Notes: generated from the sequence alone by a model not told the origin. 64,000 nt of DNA from an uncultured Litoreibacter sp. (GCA_947492995.1 CANLOU010000001.1:567001-631000), one strand, 5' to 3'; shown: positions 1-8,707, counted from the first letter of the stretch. Numbers and translations are program-made.

Positions 1-1
1 C

Positions 2-271
2 TCGCTGGGCTACGTGCTGGTGGCACGCCCGCTGCAACAAAGGATCATGCCGAAACTTCATTGGGGCGTCACCGCCGTGGCATACGGCATCGGCCTATGG
101 ATCTTCGCCCTCTACGGTGTGGCCCATCTGATCGCCGGCAACAAACCGTTCCTTGGCTGGACCGGCATTACCTGGGTCGCGCTTTGGGGTCATATCCTCT
201 ACGGCGTCATGGTGGCCTTTGTGATCGAGAAGATGCCCCGCATCCAGCTGACCGCTCAGCAACCCGCCTAA
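2..271 (+). CDS. Small multi-pass membrane protein, 5' end cut by the window
   Basis: The frame is open from the window edge (codons begin at base 2) to a TAA at 269-271, so the true start lies outside. The visible 89 residues contain two hydrophobic stretches, around LHWGVTAVAYGIGLWIFALY and ITWVALWGHILYGVMVAFVI, followed by a short polar tail ending TAQQPA. This looks like the last two membrane helices of a small inner-membrane protein. I do not recognise the family. An internal GTG at 14 could act as a start but has no convincing ribosome-binding site. DUF1643 follows on the same strand after about 40 bases. Confidence 0.55.
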   Translation, partial: SLGYVLVARPLQQRIMPKLHWGVTAVAYGIGLWIFALYGVAHLIAGNKPFLGWTGITWVALWGHILYGVMVAFVIEKMPRIQLTAQQPA

Positions 272-310
272 ACCTTGCTCCCCAGATCATGGCCTGCCAC
301 AAGGCGGGCC

Positions 311-829
311 ATGATTACCCGCACCCATATCAAAGACGACGCCCCCAGCACGGCGACCTATTCCGACTGCGAACGCTACCGCTACGACCTGACACGTATC
401 TGGAACGACGCTGACCGCAAGATCGCTTTCGTGATGCTGAACCCCTCCACCGCAACCGAAGTACAAAACGACCCTACGGTGGAACGGTGCGAGCGCCGGG
501 CGCGGACATTAGGATACGGCGCGTTTCGAGTGTGCAACATCTTCGCATGGCGCGACACAGACCCCCGAAAAATGCGCAAAGCGAAGAACCCGATTGGCCC
601 CGCGAACGACCAAGCCATCCAAGACGCTTGTTTTTGGGCCGACACAGTTGTCGCCGCGTGGGGCACGCACGGAGAACATCTGTCGCGCGGGCCCGAGGTC
701 GAGCGCCTGATGCGCGCGACCGGCAAACCATTATTTCATCTAGGGCTAAGCAAATTGGGCCATCCAAAGCACCCGCTGTATATCAGCTATGCGACGTCCC
801 CACAGCTTTGGTCGGACACGCAGGATTAG
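311..829 (+). CDS. DUF1643 domain-containing protein
   Basis: A 172-residue cytoplasmic protein of unknown function. It carries the hallmarks of the DUF1643 family: an early YRYDLTRIW segment, then the strongly conserved FVMLNPSTA, the DPTVERCERRAR helix, a VCNIFAWRDT strand and a late LGLSKLGHPKHPLY motif. The length is usual for the family. The frame is open further upstream (to 275), but the ATG at 311 begins the family-like part (MITRTHIKDD), so I start there. DUF1643 proteins are widespread single-domain proteins without an established activity, and no function is inferred from the neighbours. Confidence 0.85.
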   Translation: MITRTHIKDDAPSTATYSDCERYRYDLTRIWNDADRKIAFVMLNPSTATEVQNDPTVERCERRARTLGYGAFRVCNIFAWRDTDPRKMRKAKNPIGPANDQAIQDACFWADTVVAAWGTHGEHLSRGPEVERLMRATGKPLFHLGLSKLGHPKHPLYISYATSPQLWSDTQD

Positions 830-879
830 GCTGCGCGCGCGTTCACGGTTACGCCGTAACAAGTAAAAACGAGCTTCCA

Positions 880-911
880 ATGCAGAAAGGCCAGCCTGAG
901 TGGCTGGCCTT
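880..911 (-). terminator. Rho-independent terminator of the RTX gene (minus strand)
   Basis: Perfect 10-bp stem: AAGGCCAGCC at 887-896 pairs with GGCTGGCCTT at 902-911, with a 5-base loop. Read on the minus strand the stem is followed by a short T-rich tail. It lies just downstream of the minus-strand RTX gene (stop at 935). It could also serve the plus-strand DUF1643 gene, but the T-rich side faces the minus direction. Confidence 0.6.
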
Positions 912-934
912 GAAAGGTTTTATATTATGGCAAA

Positions 935-2110
935 TTAGGCCGCTGGAACCGCTATTGGGTCCGGCAGCGCAAAGCCGAGTTCATCCACAAGGGCGATGTC
1001 CTCAGCCGCCAGATCCTGCGCACCTGTGACGCTGAGAACAACGGCACCATCCATCAGAATGTCCGCGCCAGTTCCATCTGCAAATGGCACAACGGTGACT
1101 TCAGGCGCGGGGCCTGCGCTTCCGTCATAATGCAGCTGGATTGCGTCCTCGGCAGGATCAAAATCGGTAACTTCGCCAGCCTCGCCAGCGCGAATGAACG
1201 TGCCGGACGCAAAGGTGTCAGCACCATCATTGCCGGTCGCGACGTCCTGCGAGCCGATATAGAGGAAGTCATTGCCCTGACCGCCAAACATCTGATCCGC
1301 GCCATCCAGGTCGGACCCTGCACCATCACCGACAGCGCCGAAATACCCGGTGAGAATGTCATCGCCAGCCCCCCCTACAAGGGTGTCCTCGCCCAGTCCC
1401 CCACCAACAAAATCGGCGCCCTCGTTGCCGCGGACGGTGTCGTTGCCGTCGTCGCCGAAGACGCCGTCGTCGCCGCGTCCGCCTTCGACCAGATCGTTGC
1501 CAGCACCGCCAAACACCGCGTCGTCGCCGGAGCCGCCGTTAACTGTATCGTCGCCGTCGCCACCATCGAGACCATCGCTGCCGTCACCGCCAAGAAGGTC
1601 GTCAATGCCGACCCCGCCCAACAGAGTGTCATCACCGAAATTGCCTTCCAGCTCGTCGTTGCCGTCGCCGCCCATGACGACATCGTCGCCGCTGCCGCCA
1701 ACCACACGGTCAGAGCCCGCGCCGCCATCCAGCTGGTCATCGCCGTCGCCGCCGCGCACCAGGTCATTGTCGTCGCCACCGTTCACGATGTCGTCGCCAA
1801 ATCCGCCATTCGCCTCGTCAGAGCCCGCGCCACCGTCAATCGTGTCGGCCCCGAGGCCGCCATTGATGACGTCGTCGCCAAGGCCCCCGTTGATCGCGTC
1901 GTCGCCACCAAGGCCGTTCAGCGCGTCATTGCCCGCAAAGCCATTAATCAATTCGGCGACCGAGGTGCCGTTCAGCGTGTCGTCACCCTCGGTTCCGTCG
2001 ATGTCATCGCCCGCGGCAGGACCGCTGCCGCCGCCGTTATCGTCGTCGTCAAAGAGGTTCACAATGAGCCCTATGCCCAGCAAAGTCGCGAGTGTGTAAA
2101 GAGCAATCAT
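935..2110 (-). CDS. RTX-repeat calcium-binding protein with N-terminal membrane segment
   Basis: A 391-residue protein. Residues 1-20 form a hydrophobic segment (MIALYTLATLLGIGLIVNLF), followed by an Asp/Gly linker, then 22 uninterrupted nine-residue GGxGxDxux repeats at about residues 57-254 that should fold into a Ca2+-loaded parallel beta-roll. The C-terminal part (about 255-391) has the VTDFDPAEDAIQLHY segment common in alphaproteobacterial RTX proteins. I chose the ATG at 2110 because an AGGGGA sits about 10 bases upstream and the hydrophobic segment starts immediately; the frame is open to 2296. RTX proteins usually leave through type I secretion using a C-terminal signal. The N-terminal segment suggests membrane anchoring or another route. 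No type I secretion genes are nearby. The molecular role is unknown. Confidence 0.85.
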   Translation of the reverse strand: MIALYTLATLLGIGLIVNLFDDDDNGGGSGPAAGDDIDGTEGDDTLNGTSVAELINGFAGNDALNGLGGDDAINGGLGDDVINGGLGADTIDGGAGSDEANGGFGDDIVNGGDDNDLVRGGDGDDQLDGGAGSDRVVGGSGDDVVMGGDGNDELEGNFGDDTLLGGVGIDDLLGGDGSDGLDGGDGDDTVNGGSGDDAVFGGAGNDLVEGGRGDDGVFGDDGNDTVRGNEGADFVGGGLGEDTLVGGAGDDILTGYFGAVGDGAGSDLDGADQMFGGQGNDFLYIGSQDVATGNDGADTFASGTFIRAGEAGEVTDFDPAEDAIQLHYDGSAGPAPEVTVVPFADGTGADILMDGAVVLSVTGAQDLAAEDIALVDELGFALPDPIAVPAA

Positions 2111-2463
2111 GATGACATATCCCCTGAAAAATAAACCTGTGTCGAGGTCACGGTATGTTAACCTCTGCACGCAGCGCCAGAAGAAAACGCAATCTTGCCC
2201 GGAATTCACCACAATCAGGTTGGGGCTGTTTCTCCATTGGAAACAATGACTTCCGTAAGTGCTATCTATGTCCTCCGCGCGCAGGAATCGTACCATCGGC
2301 AGATGCTAGTCCAGTGGTCAAAAGCGGTCAGAAACTTCTTTCCATTCAAAGAGATTCGCCCTATACGCCCCCATCCGCACCTCAAGTGACGGAGCCTCCA
2401 CGGGCCTTGCTGGACGACATCCCGGCCTGCGCCATAACCCTTAACCTTTTAAAGGAGACCCCG
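2111..2463. other. Intergenic region between divergent RTX gene and rpsO
   Basis: These 353 bases must hold the promoters of both divergent genes. On the minus side an AGGGGA lies close to the RTX start. On the plus side a strong AAAGGAGA lies just before rpsO. The frame is open on both strands across most of it, but nothing in those translations looks like a protein. I could not pick a convincing promoter by eye, although CTATAC near 2366 is a possible -10 for rpsO. No RNA gene is recognisable. Confidence 0.5.
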
Positions 2464-2733
2464 ATGTCGATTACGCCAGAAGAAAAAGCACGCTTGATGA
2501 AAGAGTTCGGCACCAAGGAAGGCGACACCGGTTCGCCAGAAGTCCAGGTTGCCATCCTGACATCGCGCATCACCACCCTGACAGAGCACTTCAAAACCCA
2601 CAAAAAAGACAACCACGGTCGTCGCGGGTTGCTGAAGATGGTGGCCCTTCGTCGTAAGCTTTTGGACTACACCAAAGCCAAAGACGAAGAGCGTTATCAG
2701 ACGCTTATCAAGAAGCTGGGCATTCGCCGTTAA
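2464..2733 (+). CDS. rpsO: 30S ribosomal protein S15
   Basis: An 89-residue protein, the exact family length. S15 binds 16S rRNA early in assembly of the small-subunit platform. The S15 signature is plain: [14 protein letters not shown], then [19 protein letters not shown] and the C-terminal [17 protein letters not shown]. The ATG is preceded by AAAGGAGA. A terminator follows at 2822. In most proteobacteria rpsO is directly followed by pnp; here the two are about 1.1 kb apart. Confidence 0.98.
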   Translation: MSITPEEKARLMKEFGTKEGDTGSPEVQVAILTSRITTLTEHFKTHKKDNHGRRGLLKMVALRRKLLDYTKAKDEERYQTLIKKLGIRR

Positions 2734-2821
2734 GACGGTCAAAACCCTGTTTTGACCGAGTGCGGTGTAGCGGAAAATTCGTAGAATTTTCGGCGGGCCG
2801 GCACCACCTATCAGTTTAAAG

Positions 2822-2857
2822 AAGGCCGCATCCTAATCAGGTTGCGGCCTTTTTCTT
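2822..2857 (+). terminator. Rho-independent terminator downstream of rpsO
   Basis: AAGGCCGCA at 2822-2830 pairs with TGCGGCCTT at 2843-2851, followed by a T-rich tail (TTTTTCTTT). It separates rpsO transcription from the inserted segment and pnp. Confidence 0.85.
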
Positions 2858-2866
2858 TGGGGGTGC

Positions 2867-2891
2867 GGTGCGTGAAATCACGCACCCTACG
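2867..2891. repeat. Stem-loop repeat, GGTGCGTGA type, copy 1
   Basis: A perfect 9-bp inverted repeat (GGTGCGTGA at 2867-2875, TCACGCACC at 2878-2886) followed by CTACG. A related structure with the same 3' extension (CACCCTACG) lies at 3159-3202. Short GTGGGTGA...TCACCCAC-type intergenic repeats of this kind are, from memory, frequent in Rhodobacteraceae; that has not been checked here. Confidence 0.55.
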
Positions 2892-2986
2892 TTAACCTTT
2901 GCGCGACGCGATTTACCCGGTCGCAACCTCTGTGGCAGTTAACCCCGCCTTCACCCCTTTCGCAGTGCCGCCGGTTTGGCGCGGAG

Positions 2987-3039
2987 TTTTGTACAAATTG
3001 GGGACACTCTTTGACGGGCAAAACCCAATTTGTACAAAA
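2987..3039. repeat. Palindromic TTTTGTACAAATTGGG element
   Basis: Two perfect inverted 16-base arms: TTTTGTACAAATTGGG at 2987-3002 and CCCAATTTGTACAAAA at 3024-3039, separated by 21 bases. Each arm contains the self-complementary TTGTACAA. A clearly related sequence occurs inside leuS at 58492-58542, so this is a dispersed element rather than a one-off operator. Transcribed from either strand it would form a long hairpin; there is no T-tract typical of a terminator directly after it. Confidence 0.75.
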
Positions 3040-3158
3040 GTTTTTCGGTTTCAATCAGGTTAACTGCGGCCCCACCAGAGCGGTTTTTGAGGCGGTTTGA
3101 GGGGTTAATCCTTTCTACATGGTTCGGGCGTGGCCGAACTATGCGGTGCGAGGTGTGA

Positions 3159-3202
3159 GGTGGGTGATCCATGCGCTTGCAGCGCAGAATCTCCCACCCT
3201 AC
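3159..3202. repeat. Stem-loop repeat, GGTGGGTGAT type, copy 2
   Basis: GGTGGGTGAT at 3159-3168 pairs with ATCTCCCACC at 3189-3198 with a single mismatch, and the inner part forms a second small stem (TGCGC...GCGCA). It ends in CACCCTACG like the copy at 2867. It immediately precedes the start of the small gene at 3212 and could affect its expression. Confidence 0.55.
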
Positions 3203-3211
3203 GGTATTGGG

Positions 3212-3631
3212 ATGCTCCATTATCAATTCGTTCCTGACGGTGAAAACGTCATCATCCCAAAGAGGCTTCGGACCTTCAGAGCGCTCGTCCTCATTGAAAG
3301 GCCCACCGAAAATGCGTTCCGGCAGGACGTCAGTCGCCTGCTTGTGGACGAAGGCTGTTTGTACATGATGGCATGGGGACAAGATTGCACCTTGTGGGAT
3401 GACAGTGTGGATTGGGCCGTTCTTGAGAAGTTTGACTATGACGTGCCAGACCAGAATTTCGTGATGACCACTTGGCATGACGAGGACACACTGGAAGAGG
3501 TTCTTCGCTATGCCAAAGTCGACGCCACACAGTCCTACACTGATGCTAAACTGGAAGACTTGCTGATCCTCGACTTCGGCACCGAGGCGAGAGGTGCCGC
3601 GATTGAGGCCCTTTACGAGGCGGTGGAATAG
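3212..3631 (+). CDS. Small protein resembling the DUF7684 family
   Basis: A 139-residue soluble protein. The central part (CLYMMAWGQDCTLWDDSVDW, then QNFVMTTWHDEDTLEEVLRYA) matches my memory of a small uncharacterised family now called DUF7684, with conserved AWG-x-DC and MTTWH motifs. The frame is open upstream to 3119, but that part overlaps a stem-loop repeat and has no family character, so I start at the ATG at 3212; the ribosome-binding site there is weak. A longer frame exists on the opposite strand but lacks protein character. Function is unknown. The gene sits alone between rpsO and pnp. Confidence 0.65.
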   Translation: MLHYQFVPDGENVIIPKRLRTFRALVLIERPTENAFRQDVSRLLVDEGCLYMMAWGQDCTLWDDSVDWAVLEKFDYDVPDQNFVMTTWHDEDTLEEVLRYAKVDATQSYTDAKLEDLLILDFGTEARGAAIEALYEAVE

Positions 3632-3761
3632 ATTTGCCCGGCGCCTTTGGCTTGATTCCGGGCTGGTCAGCGAACTGAACAGATTTGGCAGGGATAACAC
3701 ATAGGAATCCCCCACTTCCCAAACGCCCAAAACCCCTCTATAGACGCGTTATCTGAGACGT

Positions 3762-3849
3762 GGTGCCCCGATCCCGGCACCATACAAAGGACCAAGGGGT
3801 CGGCGGCAATGGGGCCGCCATTCAAAATGGGAGACGCGGGAAGGCCCGC
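3762..3849 (+). promoter_or_regulatory. Structured 5' leader of pnp
   Basis: Three consecutive potential hairpins lie just upstream of pnp: GGTGCC 3762-3767 with GGCACC 3776-3781, GGCGGC 3802-3807 with GCCGCC 3814-3819, and GCGGG 3836-3840 with CCCGC 3845-3849. In Escherichia coli pnp expression is controlled post-transcriptionally through a leader stem-loop cut by RNase III and then acted on by PNPase. The same logic is plausible here, but this is inference. Confidence 0.4.
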
Positions 3850-3875
3850 GAGTGCTCCCTGATAGGAAACGATAC

Positions 3876-6008
3876 ATGTTCAATGTGACTAAAAAATCCA
3901 TCGAGTGGGGTGAGGAAACTCTGACGCTCGAATCCGGCAAAGTTGCCCGTCAAGCCGACGGCTGCGTGATTGCCACCTACGGCGAGACCTCCGTTATGGC
4001 CGCCGTCACTTTTGCCAAGAAGCAAAAGCCCGGTCAGGACTTCTTCCCGCTGACCGTCCACTACAACGAGAAATACTACGCCGCCGGTAAAATCCCGGGT
4101 GGCTTCTTCAAGCGCGAGGCGCGCCCGACCGAGAAAGAGACGCTGACATCGCGTCTGATTGACCGGCCCATCCGCCCTCTGTTTGTGCCGGGCTTCAAGA
4201 ATGAAGTTCTGGTGATCTGTACCGTGCTGTCGCACGACCTGGTGAACGACCCTGACATGGTTGCAATGGTTGCCGCGTCGGCTGCGCTGACGATTTCGGG
4301 CGCGCCGTTCATGGGCCCGATTGCGGCCTGCCGCGTGGGCTTTGAGGATGGCGAATACATCCTGAACCCAGAGATGGACGACATGCACAACCTGCGCCAG
4401 AACCCTGAGCAGCGTCTGGACCTTGTTGTTGCGGGCACCAAAGACGCCGTGATGATGGTGGAATCGGAAGCCTACGAGCTGACCGAGGACGAGATGCTGG
4501 GCGCCGTGGAATTTGCGCATGAGCAAATCCAGCCGGCGATTGACCTGATTTTGGACTTTGCCGAGGACTGCGCGAAAGAGCCGTTCGACTTCACCCCGCC
4601 AGACTACAGCGACCTGTACAAGACCGTTGCGAAGGCGGGCGAGAAAGCCATGCGGGCCGCCTACGCGATCACCGACAAGCAGGAACGCACGGCGGCTGTG
4701 GCCGCTGCGAAAGAGACCGCGATTGCGAAGCTGACCGAAGAGCAGCTTGAGGACGAGAACCTTGGGTCGGCTTTGAAGAAGCTGGAAAGCACCGTGCTGC
4801 GCGGCGACGTGGTGAAGAACAAGAAGCGCATTGATGGGCGCAACCTCGACGAGATCCGCGACATTGTCAGCGAAGTTGGCTTGCTGCCACGGACCCACGG
4901 GTCCGCGCTGTTTACGCGGGGCGAGACACAAGGCCTGGTTGTGACCACCTTGGGCACCGGCGACGACGAGCAGATGATCGACTCGCTGCAGGGCATGTAT
5001 AAGTCGAACTTCCTGCTGCATTACAACTTCCCGCCCTATTCGGTTGGTGAAGTTGGGCGCTTCGGCCCTCCCGGCCGTCGTGAGATTGGTCACGGGAAAC
5101 TGGCATGGCGCGCGTTGCAGGCGGTTCTTCCGGCATCGACCGATTTCCCCTATACCATCCGTCTGGTGTCCGAGATCACTGAGTCCAACGGTTCGTCCTC
5201 CATGGCATCTGTCTGCGGCGGCTCGCTGTCGATGATGGACGCTGGTGTGCCTTTGAAAGCGCCGGTTGCCGGTGTGGCCATGGGTCTGATCCTCGAAGAC
5301 GATGGCTCCTATGCGGTTCTGTCGGACATTCTGGGCGACGAGGACCATCTGGGCGACATGGACTTCAAAGTGGCGGGGACCGAGAACGGGATCACGTCGC
5401 TGCAGATGGACATCAAGGTTGCAGGCATCACGCCTGAGATCATGAAAACCGCTCTGGCGCAGGCCAAAGAGGGCCGGATGCATATCCTTGGTGAGATGAA
5501 CAAGGCGCTCAGCTCCGCTGGTGACTTCTCTGTTCACGCGCCACGGATCGAGACCATGCAGGTGCCAACGGATAAAATCCGTGAGGTTATCGGCACGGGC
5601 GGCAAGGTTATCCGCGAGATCGTGGAAGTGTCCGGCGCCAAGGTCGACATCAACGACGACGGCATCATCAAGATCGCAAGCCCGAACGGCGAGGCCATCA
5701 AGAAGGCCTATGACATGATCCACTCGATCGTGGCTGAGCCTGAGGAGGGTATGGTTTACACCGGCACCGTCGTGAAGATCGTCGACTTCGGCGCCTTCGT
5801 GAACTTCTTCGGCAAACGCGACGGTCTGGTCCACGTGTCCCAGATTGAAAACCGCCGTTTGAACCATCCTTCCGACGTCCTGAAAGAGGGCCAGGAAGTG
5901 AAGGTCAAACTGCTGGGCTTCGACGACCGCGGCAAGGTGCGCCTGTCGATGAAGGTCGTCGATCAGGAAACTGGCGAAGAGATCAAAGAAGAGAAGAAAG
6001 AGGACTAA
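3876..6008 (+). CDS. pnp: Polyribonucleotide nucleotidyltransferase (PNPase)
   Basis: A 710-residue 3'-5' phosphorolytic exoribonuclease of RNA decay, cytoplasmic, working as a trimer and often within a degradosome. Two RNase PH-like cores are visible (first ending before about residue 300, second beginning near [16 protein letters not shown]), with the active-core [12 protein letters not shown] segment. A KH domain follows with [12 protein letters not shown] near residue 570, then a C-terminal S1 domain ([15 protein letters not shown]). Full length for the family. The ATG at 3876 follows AGGAAAC, and the structured leader at 3762-3849 suggests autoregulation. A terminator follows at 6034. 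Confidence 0.98.
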   Translation: MFNVTKKSIEWGEETLTLESGKVARQADGCVIATYGETSVMAAVTFAKKQKPGQDFFPLTVHYNEKYYAAGKIPGGFFKREARPTEKETLTSRLIDRPIRPLFVPGFKNEVLVICTVLSHDLVNDPDMVAMVAASAALTISGAPFMGPIAACRVGFEDGEYILNPEMDDMHNLRQNPEQRLDLVVAGTKDAVMMVESEAYELTEDEMLGAVEFAHEQIQPAIDLILDFAEDCAKEPFDFTPPDYSDLYKTVAKAGEKAMRAAYAITDKQERTAAVAAAKETAIAKLTEEQLEDENLGSALKKLESTVLRGDVVKNKKRIDGRNLDEIRDIVSEVGLLPRTHGSALFTRGETQGLVVTTLGTGDDEQMIDSLQGMYKSNFLLHYNFPPYSVGEVGRFGPPGRREIGHGKLAWRALQAVLPASTDFPYTIRLVSEITESNGSSSMASVCGGSLSMMDAGVPLKAPVAGVAMGLILEDDGSYAVLSDILGDEDHLGDMDFKVAGTENGITSLQMDIKVAGITPEIMKTALAQAKEGRMHILGEMNKALSSAGDFSVHAPRIETMQVPTDKIREVIGTGGKVIREIVEVSGAKVDINDDGIIKIASPNGEAIKKAYDMIHSIVAEPEEGMVYTGTVVKIVDFGAFVNFFGKRDGLVHVSQIENRRLNHPSDVLKEGQEVKVKLLGFDDRGKVRLSMKVVDQETGEEIKEEKKED

Positions 6009-6033
6009 GTCCCTACCTCTTTGAAGAATTCAG

Positions 6034-6068
6034 AAAGCCCCGGTGGAAACGCCGGGGCTTTTTGTTTT
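6034..6068 (+). terminator. Rho-independent terminator of pnp
   Basis: AAAGCCCCGG at 6034-6043 pairs with CCGGGGCTTT at 6052-6061 around an 8-base loop, followed by TTTGTTTT. A textbook terminator directly after pnp. Confidence 0.92.
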
Positions 6069-6107
6069 AGGGTAATGCATAGCTTTAAATGCTCGGGACG
6101 CTTTTCA

Positions 6108-6596
6108 ATGAAGAACTTTATCACGTGCGCTGTTACCGCTTTCGTAGTGAGCACAAGCGGGGCAATTGCCCAATCTGCCAATACCTATGGCCATGAAGGC
6201 AATTGGTCCCTTTTCAAAGACGGGACCGGTAGCAAAAAGGCGTGTTGGATTGTGACGCAACGGTCAACCAAGGCGACAGTGAAAATGCTGTTCATGGTCA
6301 CGAAAATTGGCCGACAGGACTATGGCGTCACGCTGGTGGCACGATCCGCATATCCAAAGGAAACTCCCATTTTCTTGGAGATTCCGGGCCTGCGTAGTTT
6401 TGAGTTCACAAGACGAGGTCGGGACGCTTGGCCGAAGCATGCCAGTGATGACCCAAAGATCATTAAGGCGCTGGCTGAAGCGGACGCATCGTCAAAACCC
6501 GTAACGTTCAGCTTTGGGAATAAAGTCCTTTTAGATTATGACGTAGCTGGATTTCAGAAGGCGTTGAACCGCCTCAAAGAGACATGCGTGAGCTGA
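6108..6596 (+). CDS. Periplasmic IalB-like protein
   Basis: A 162-residue secreted protein. Residues 1-21 form a signal peptide (KNFITCAVTAFVVSTS..AIA, cleavage probably after AIA-Q). The mature part follows the alphaproteobacterial invasion-associated-locus-B pattern: an early GNWSLF followed by a CWIVTQ cysteine, a FEFTRRGRDAWP segment, a DDPKIIKALAEA helix, and a final GF...L..TC cysteine that would pair with the first. Family members are small periplasmic proteins of uncertain role; the name comes from Bartonella and does not imply virulence here. The ATG at 6108 begins the signal peptide. Confidence 0.6.
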   Translation: MKNFITCAVTAFVVSTSGAIAQSANTYGHEGNWSLFKDGTGSKKACWIVTQRSTKATVKMLFMVTKIGRQDYGVTLVARSAYPKETPIFLEIPGLRSFEFTRRGRDAWPKHASDDPKIIKALAEADASSKPVTFSFGNKVLLDYDVAGFQKALNRLKETCVS

Positions 6597-6741
6597 TGGT
6601 TGGCAGAGATTGTGCGTCTTCCCCAACTAATTTTGGGACATCGCACACCCGTGTTACAAAGGCTTTACCTTAGTGACATATTTCTGAGTCGCCTTTTTCC
6701 TAATTTCTAAATCAACGCATTTAACTTGGGAGAAAACCATC

Positions 6742-8622
6742 ATGAGAGATGAAACCTACGACCTGTCATGGGACGATTGGGATGAGCTGCAAAGCCCCCG
6801 TCCGGAAGGCACTGAATTTGATGACGTTGTTGAAACCGCGCTGAGCCGCCGGGGGTTCATGGGGGGCGTTTTGGCCTTTGGATCAGGCGCCGCCGTGATG
6901 GGGGCGGGCAGCTTGATGTCGACGACCTCGGCCGAGGCTGCGACCTCGCGCTTTGCGTTTACGCCGATTGACATTGCCACCGACGCGACCGTGCATGTGC
7001 CAGAAGGGTACAGCTGGAGCAGGCTGATTAGCTGGGGCGACCCGCTGTTCTCGGACGCGCCTGAATTTGACCATGCGACCGGGGGCGATGTGGCCTCCTC
7101 AGACCGGGTGTTTGGCGAAAACACCGACGGGATGGAGCTGTTCAATGTGGGTGGACGCCAAGTGATTGCGGTGAACCATGAATATGTGAACACCAAGATC
7201 AACCTGCCCAACAATGAGGATGGCAAGGTGGCCAGCGCCGATGACGTGCTGAAGCTGCAAAACCTGCATGCGGTGACCGTGATGGAAGTGACCGAGGGCG
7301 CGGACGGGTGGTCGGTCGTTATCGACAGCGACCTGAACCGGCGCATCACCGCCAACACCCCGATGACGATTGCGGGCCCTGCCGCCGGGCATGACCTGCT
7401 GAAGACCGAGGCCGACCCCGAGGGGACAACCGTTCTGGGCACCATGAACAATTGCGGGGCGGGCAAGACGCCTTGGGGGACCTACCTGACCTGCGAGGAG
7501 AACTTTAACGGCTATTTCGGGTCTACGGACGCCGCGTTTGAGTTGCCGGAGGATTACGCCCGCTACGGCGTCAGCGCCGAGGGGCGGTACAATTACGAGG
7601 GGTATGACCCGCGCTTTGACGTGTCCAAAAACCCCAACGAGCCGCGCCGCTTTGGCTATATCGTCGAGATCGACCCATCCGACCCGACATCGACCCCGAT
7701 CAAGCACACCGCCCTAGGCCGGTTCAAACACGAGAACGCGGCCGCCGTGGTGGCCGCTGACGGGCGGGTCGTGGTCTATATGGGCGACGATGAGCGTGGC
7801 GAGTTCATGTATAAATACGTCTCCAACGGGGTGTATACACCGGGGGGGGAGACGTCCTCGTTGCTGGATGACGGGGTGCTGTACGTGGCCAAGTTTGACC
7901 CCGACGGGTCGGGCAAATGGATCGTCCTGACGCCCACCACCACCGGCATGAGCGAAGCCGAGATCGCCATTTTCAGCCGCGTCGCCGGATCGAAGGTTGG
8001 GGCCACCACCATGGACCGCCCCGAATGGGTGGCCGTGAACCCTGTGGCGGTGGAGGGCTACTGCTGCCTGACCAACAACAAGAACCGAGGGCTGAAGACC
8101 AATGCGGGCGGGGACGAGACGCCTGCAGTCGGGCCCAACCCGCGCGAGGCCAACAAATACGGCCAGATCGTGCGGTGGAAACCTGCGGGCGACGACCACA
8201 CCGCGGATGATTTCGAGTGGGACCTTTATGTGATGGCGGGCAACCCCAACGTGCATAGCGACGCCAACGCGGGGTCGGCCAACATCAACGCGGGCAACCT
8301 GTTCAACTCGCCGGACGGGATGATGTTTGACAGCACCGGCCTGCTGTGGATCCAGACCGACGGGGACTACAAGAACGAGGGGGACTTCGCGGGCATGGGC
8401 AACAACCAGATGCTTGCGGGCGACCCGGTGACCGGCGTGATTGAACGGTTCATGACGGGGCCTTACGGCTCGGAGGTGACGGGGCTGACCTGGTCGTCGG
8501 ACAAGCGCACTATGTTTGTGGGCATCCAGCACCCCGCCGCCCCCTTCCCCGACGGTGAGGGCAAACTGGCGCGGTCCTCGATCATCGCCATCAAGCGAGA
8601 CGACAACGCGATGGTGGGCTAA
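6742..8622 (+). CDS. phoX: PhoX-family alkaline phosphatase, Tat-exported
   Basis: A 626-residue protein of the DUF839/PhoX family, which are Ca2+- and Fe3+-dependent phosphomonoesterases acting in the periplasm or outside the cell and common in marine bacteria. A long acidic N-region precedes a twin-arginine signal (SRRGFMGG with RR at residues 36-37) and a hydrophobic stretch ending in a SAEAA-type cleavage site. Family segments are visible: AVNHEYVN, NNCGAGKTPWGTYLTCEENF, KHENAAAV, YMGDDERGEFMYKY and FNSPDGMMFD. The ATG has GGGAGAA upstream. I could not find a clear Pho box in the 145 bases upstream. It may be paired with the exported hydrolase downstream. Confidence 0.93.
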   Translation: MRDETYDLSWDDWDELQSPRPEGTEFDDVVETALSRRGFMGGVLAFGSGAAVMGAGSLMSTTSAEAATSRFAFTPIDIATDATVHVPEGYSWSRLISWGDPLFSDAPEFDHATGGDVASSDRVFGENTDGMELFNVGGRQVIAVNHEYVNTKINLPNNEDGKVASADDVLKLQNLHAVTVMEVTEGADGWSVVIDSDLNRRITANTPMTIAGPAAGHDLLKTEADPEGTTVLGTMNNCGAGKTPWGTYLTCEENFNGYFGSTDAAFELPEDYARYGVSAEGRYNYEGYDPRFDVSKNPNEPRRFGYIVEIDPSDPTSTPIKHTALGRFKHENAAAVVAADGRVVVYMGDDERGEFMYKYVSNGVYTPGGETSSLLDDGVLYVAKFDPDGSGKWIVLTPTTTGMSEAEIAIFSRVAGSKVGATTMDRPEWVAVNPVAVEGYCCLTNNKNRGLKTNAGGDETPAVGPNPREANKYGQIVRWKPAGDDHTADDFEWDLYVMAGNPNVHSDANAGSANINAGNLFNSPDGMMFDSTGLLWIQTDGDYKNEGDFAGMGNNQMLAGDPVTGVIERFMTGPYGSEVTGLTWSSDKRTMFVGIQHPAAPFPDGEGKLARSSIIAIKRDDNAMVG

Positions 8623-8672
8623 CCGGCGCGCCCCCGCTTGGACCTGCGCTGCGCGTAAAGCGCGTCAATCTG

Positions 8673-8707
8673 AAAGCCCCGGTACGCCCCGTGCCGCCGG
8701 GGCTTTT
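8673..8707 (+). terminator. Rho-independent terminator of phoX
   Basis: AAAGCCCCGG at 8673-8682 pairs with CCGGGGCTTT at 8697-8706, followed by only a short T-run. It is nearly the same stem as the pnp terminator. Confidence 0.8.

Noticed and set aside
1349-1942. CRISPR-like or satellite repeat
   Set aside because: The regular 27-base periodicity is the coding of RTX nonapeptides, not spaced identical repeats.
1130-2134. A 334-codon plus-strand frame with Val/Ala/Ile repeats
   Set aside because: It is the reverse complement of the RTX nonapeptide repeats, so its apparent repetitiveness is inherited.
2951-3730. A 259-codon minus-strand frame between rpsO and pnp
   Set aside because: The plus-strand frame at 3212 has family-like motifs, and the minus frame runs through the repeats.
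3822-5867. A 681-codon open frame on the minus strand across pnp
   Set aside because: It is antisense to the unmistakable pnp gene; its translation is His/Arg/Val-rich and low in normal composition, a typical shadow of a GC-rich gene.
7714-8532. A 272-codon minus-strand frame
   Set aside because: Antisense to phoX; composition of a shadow frame.
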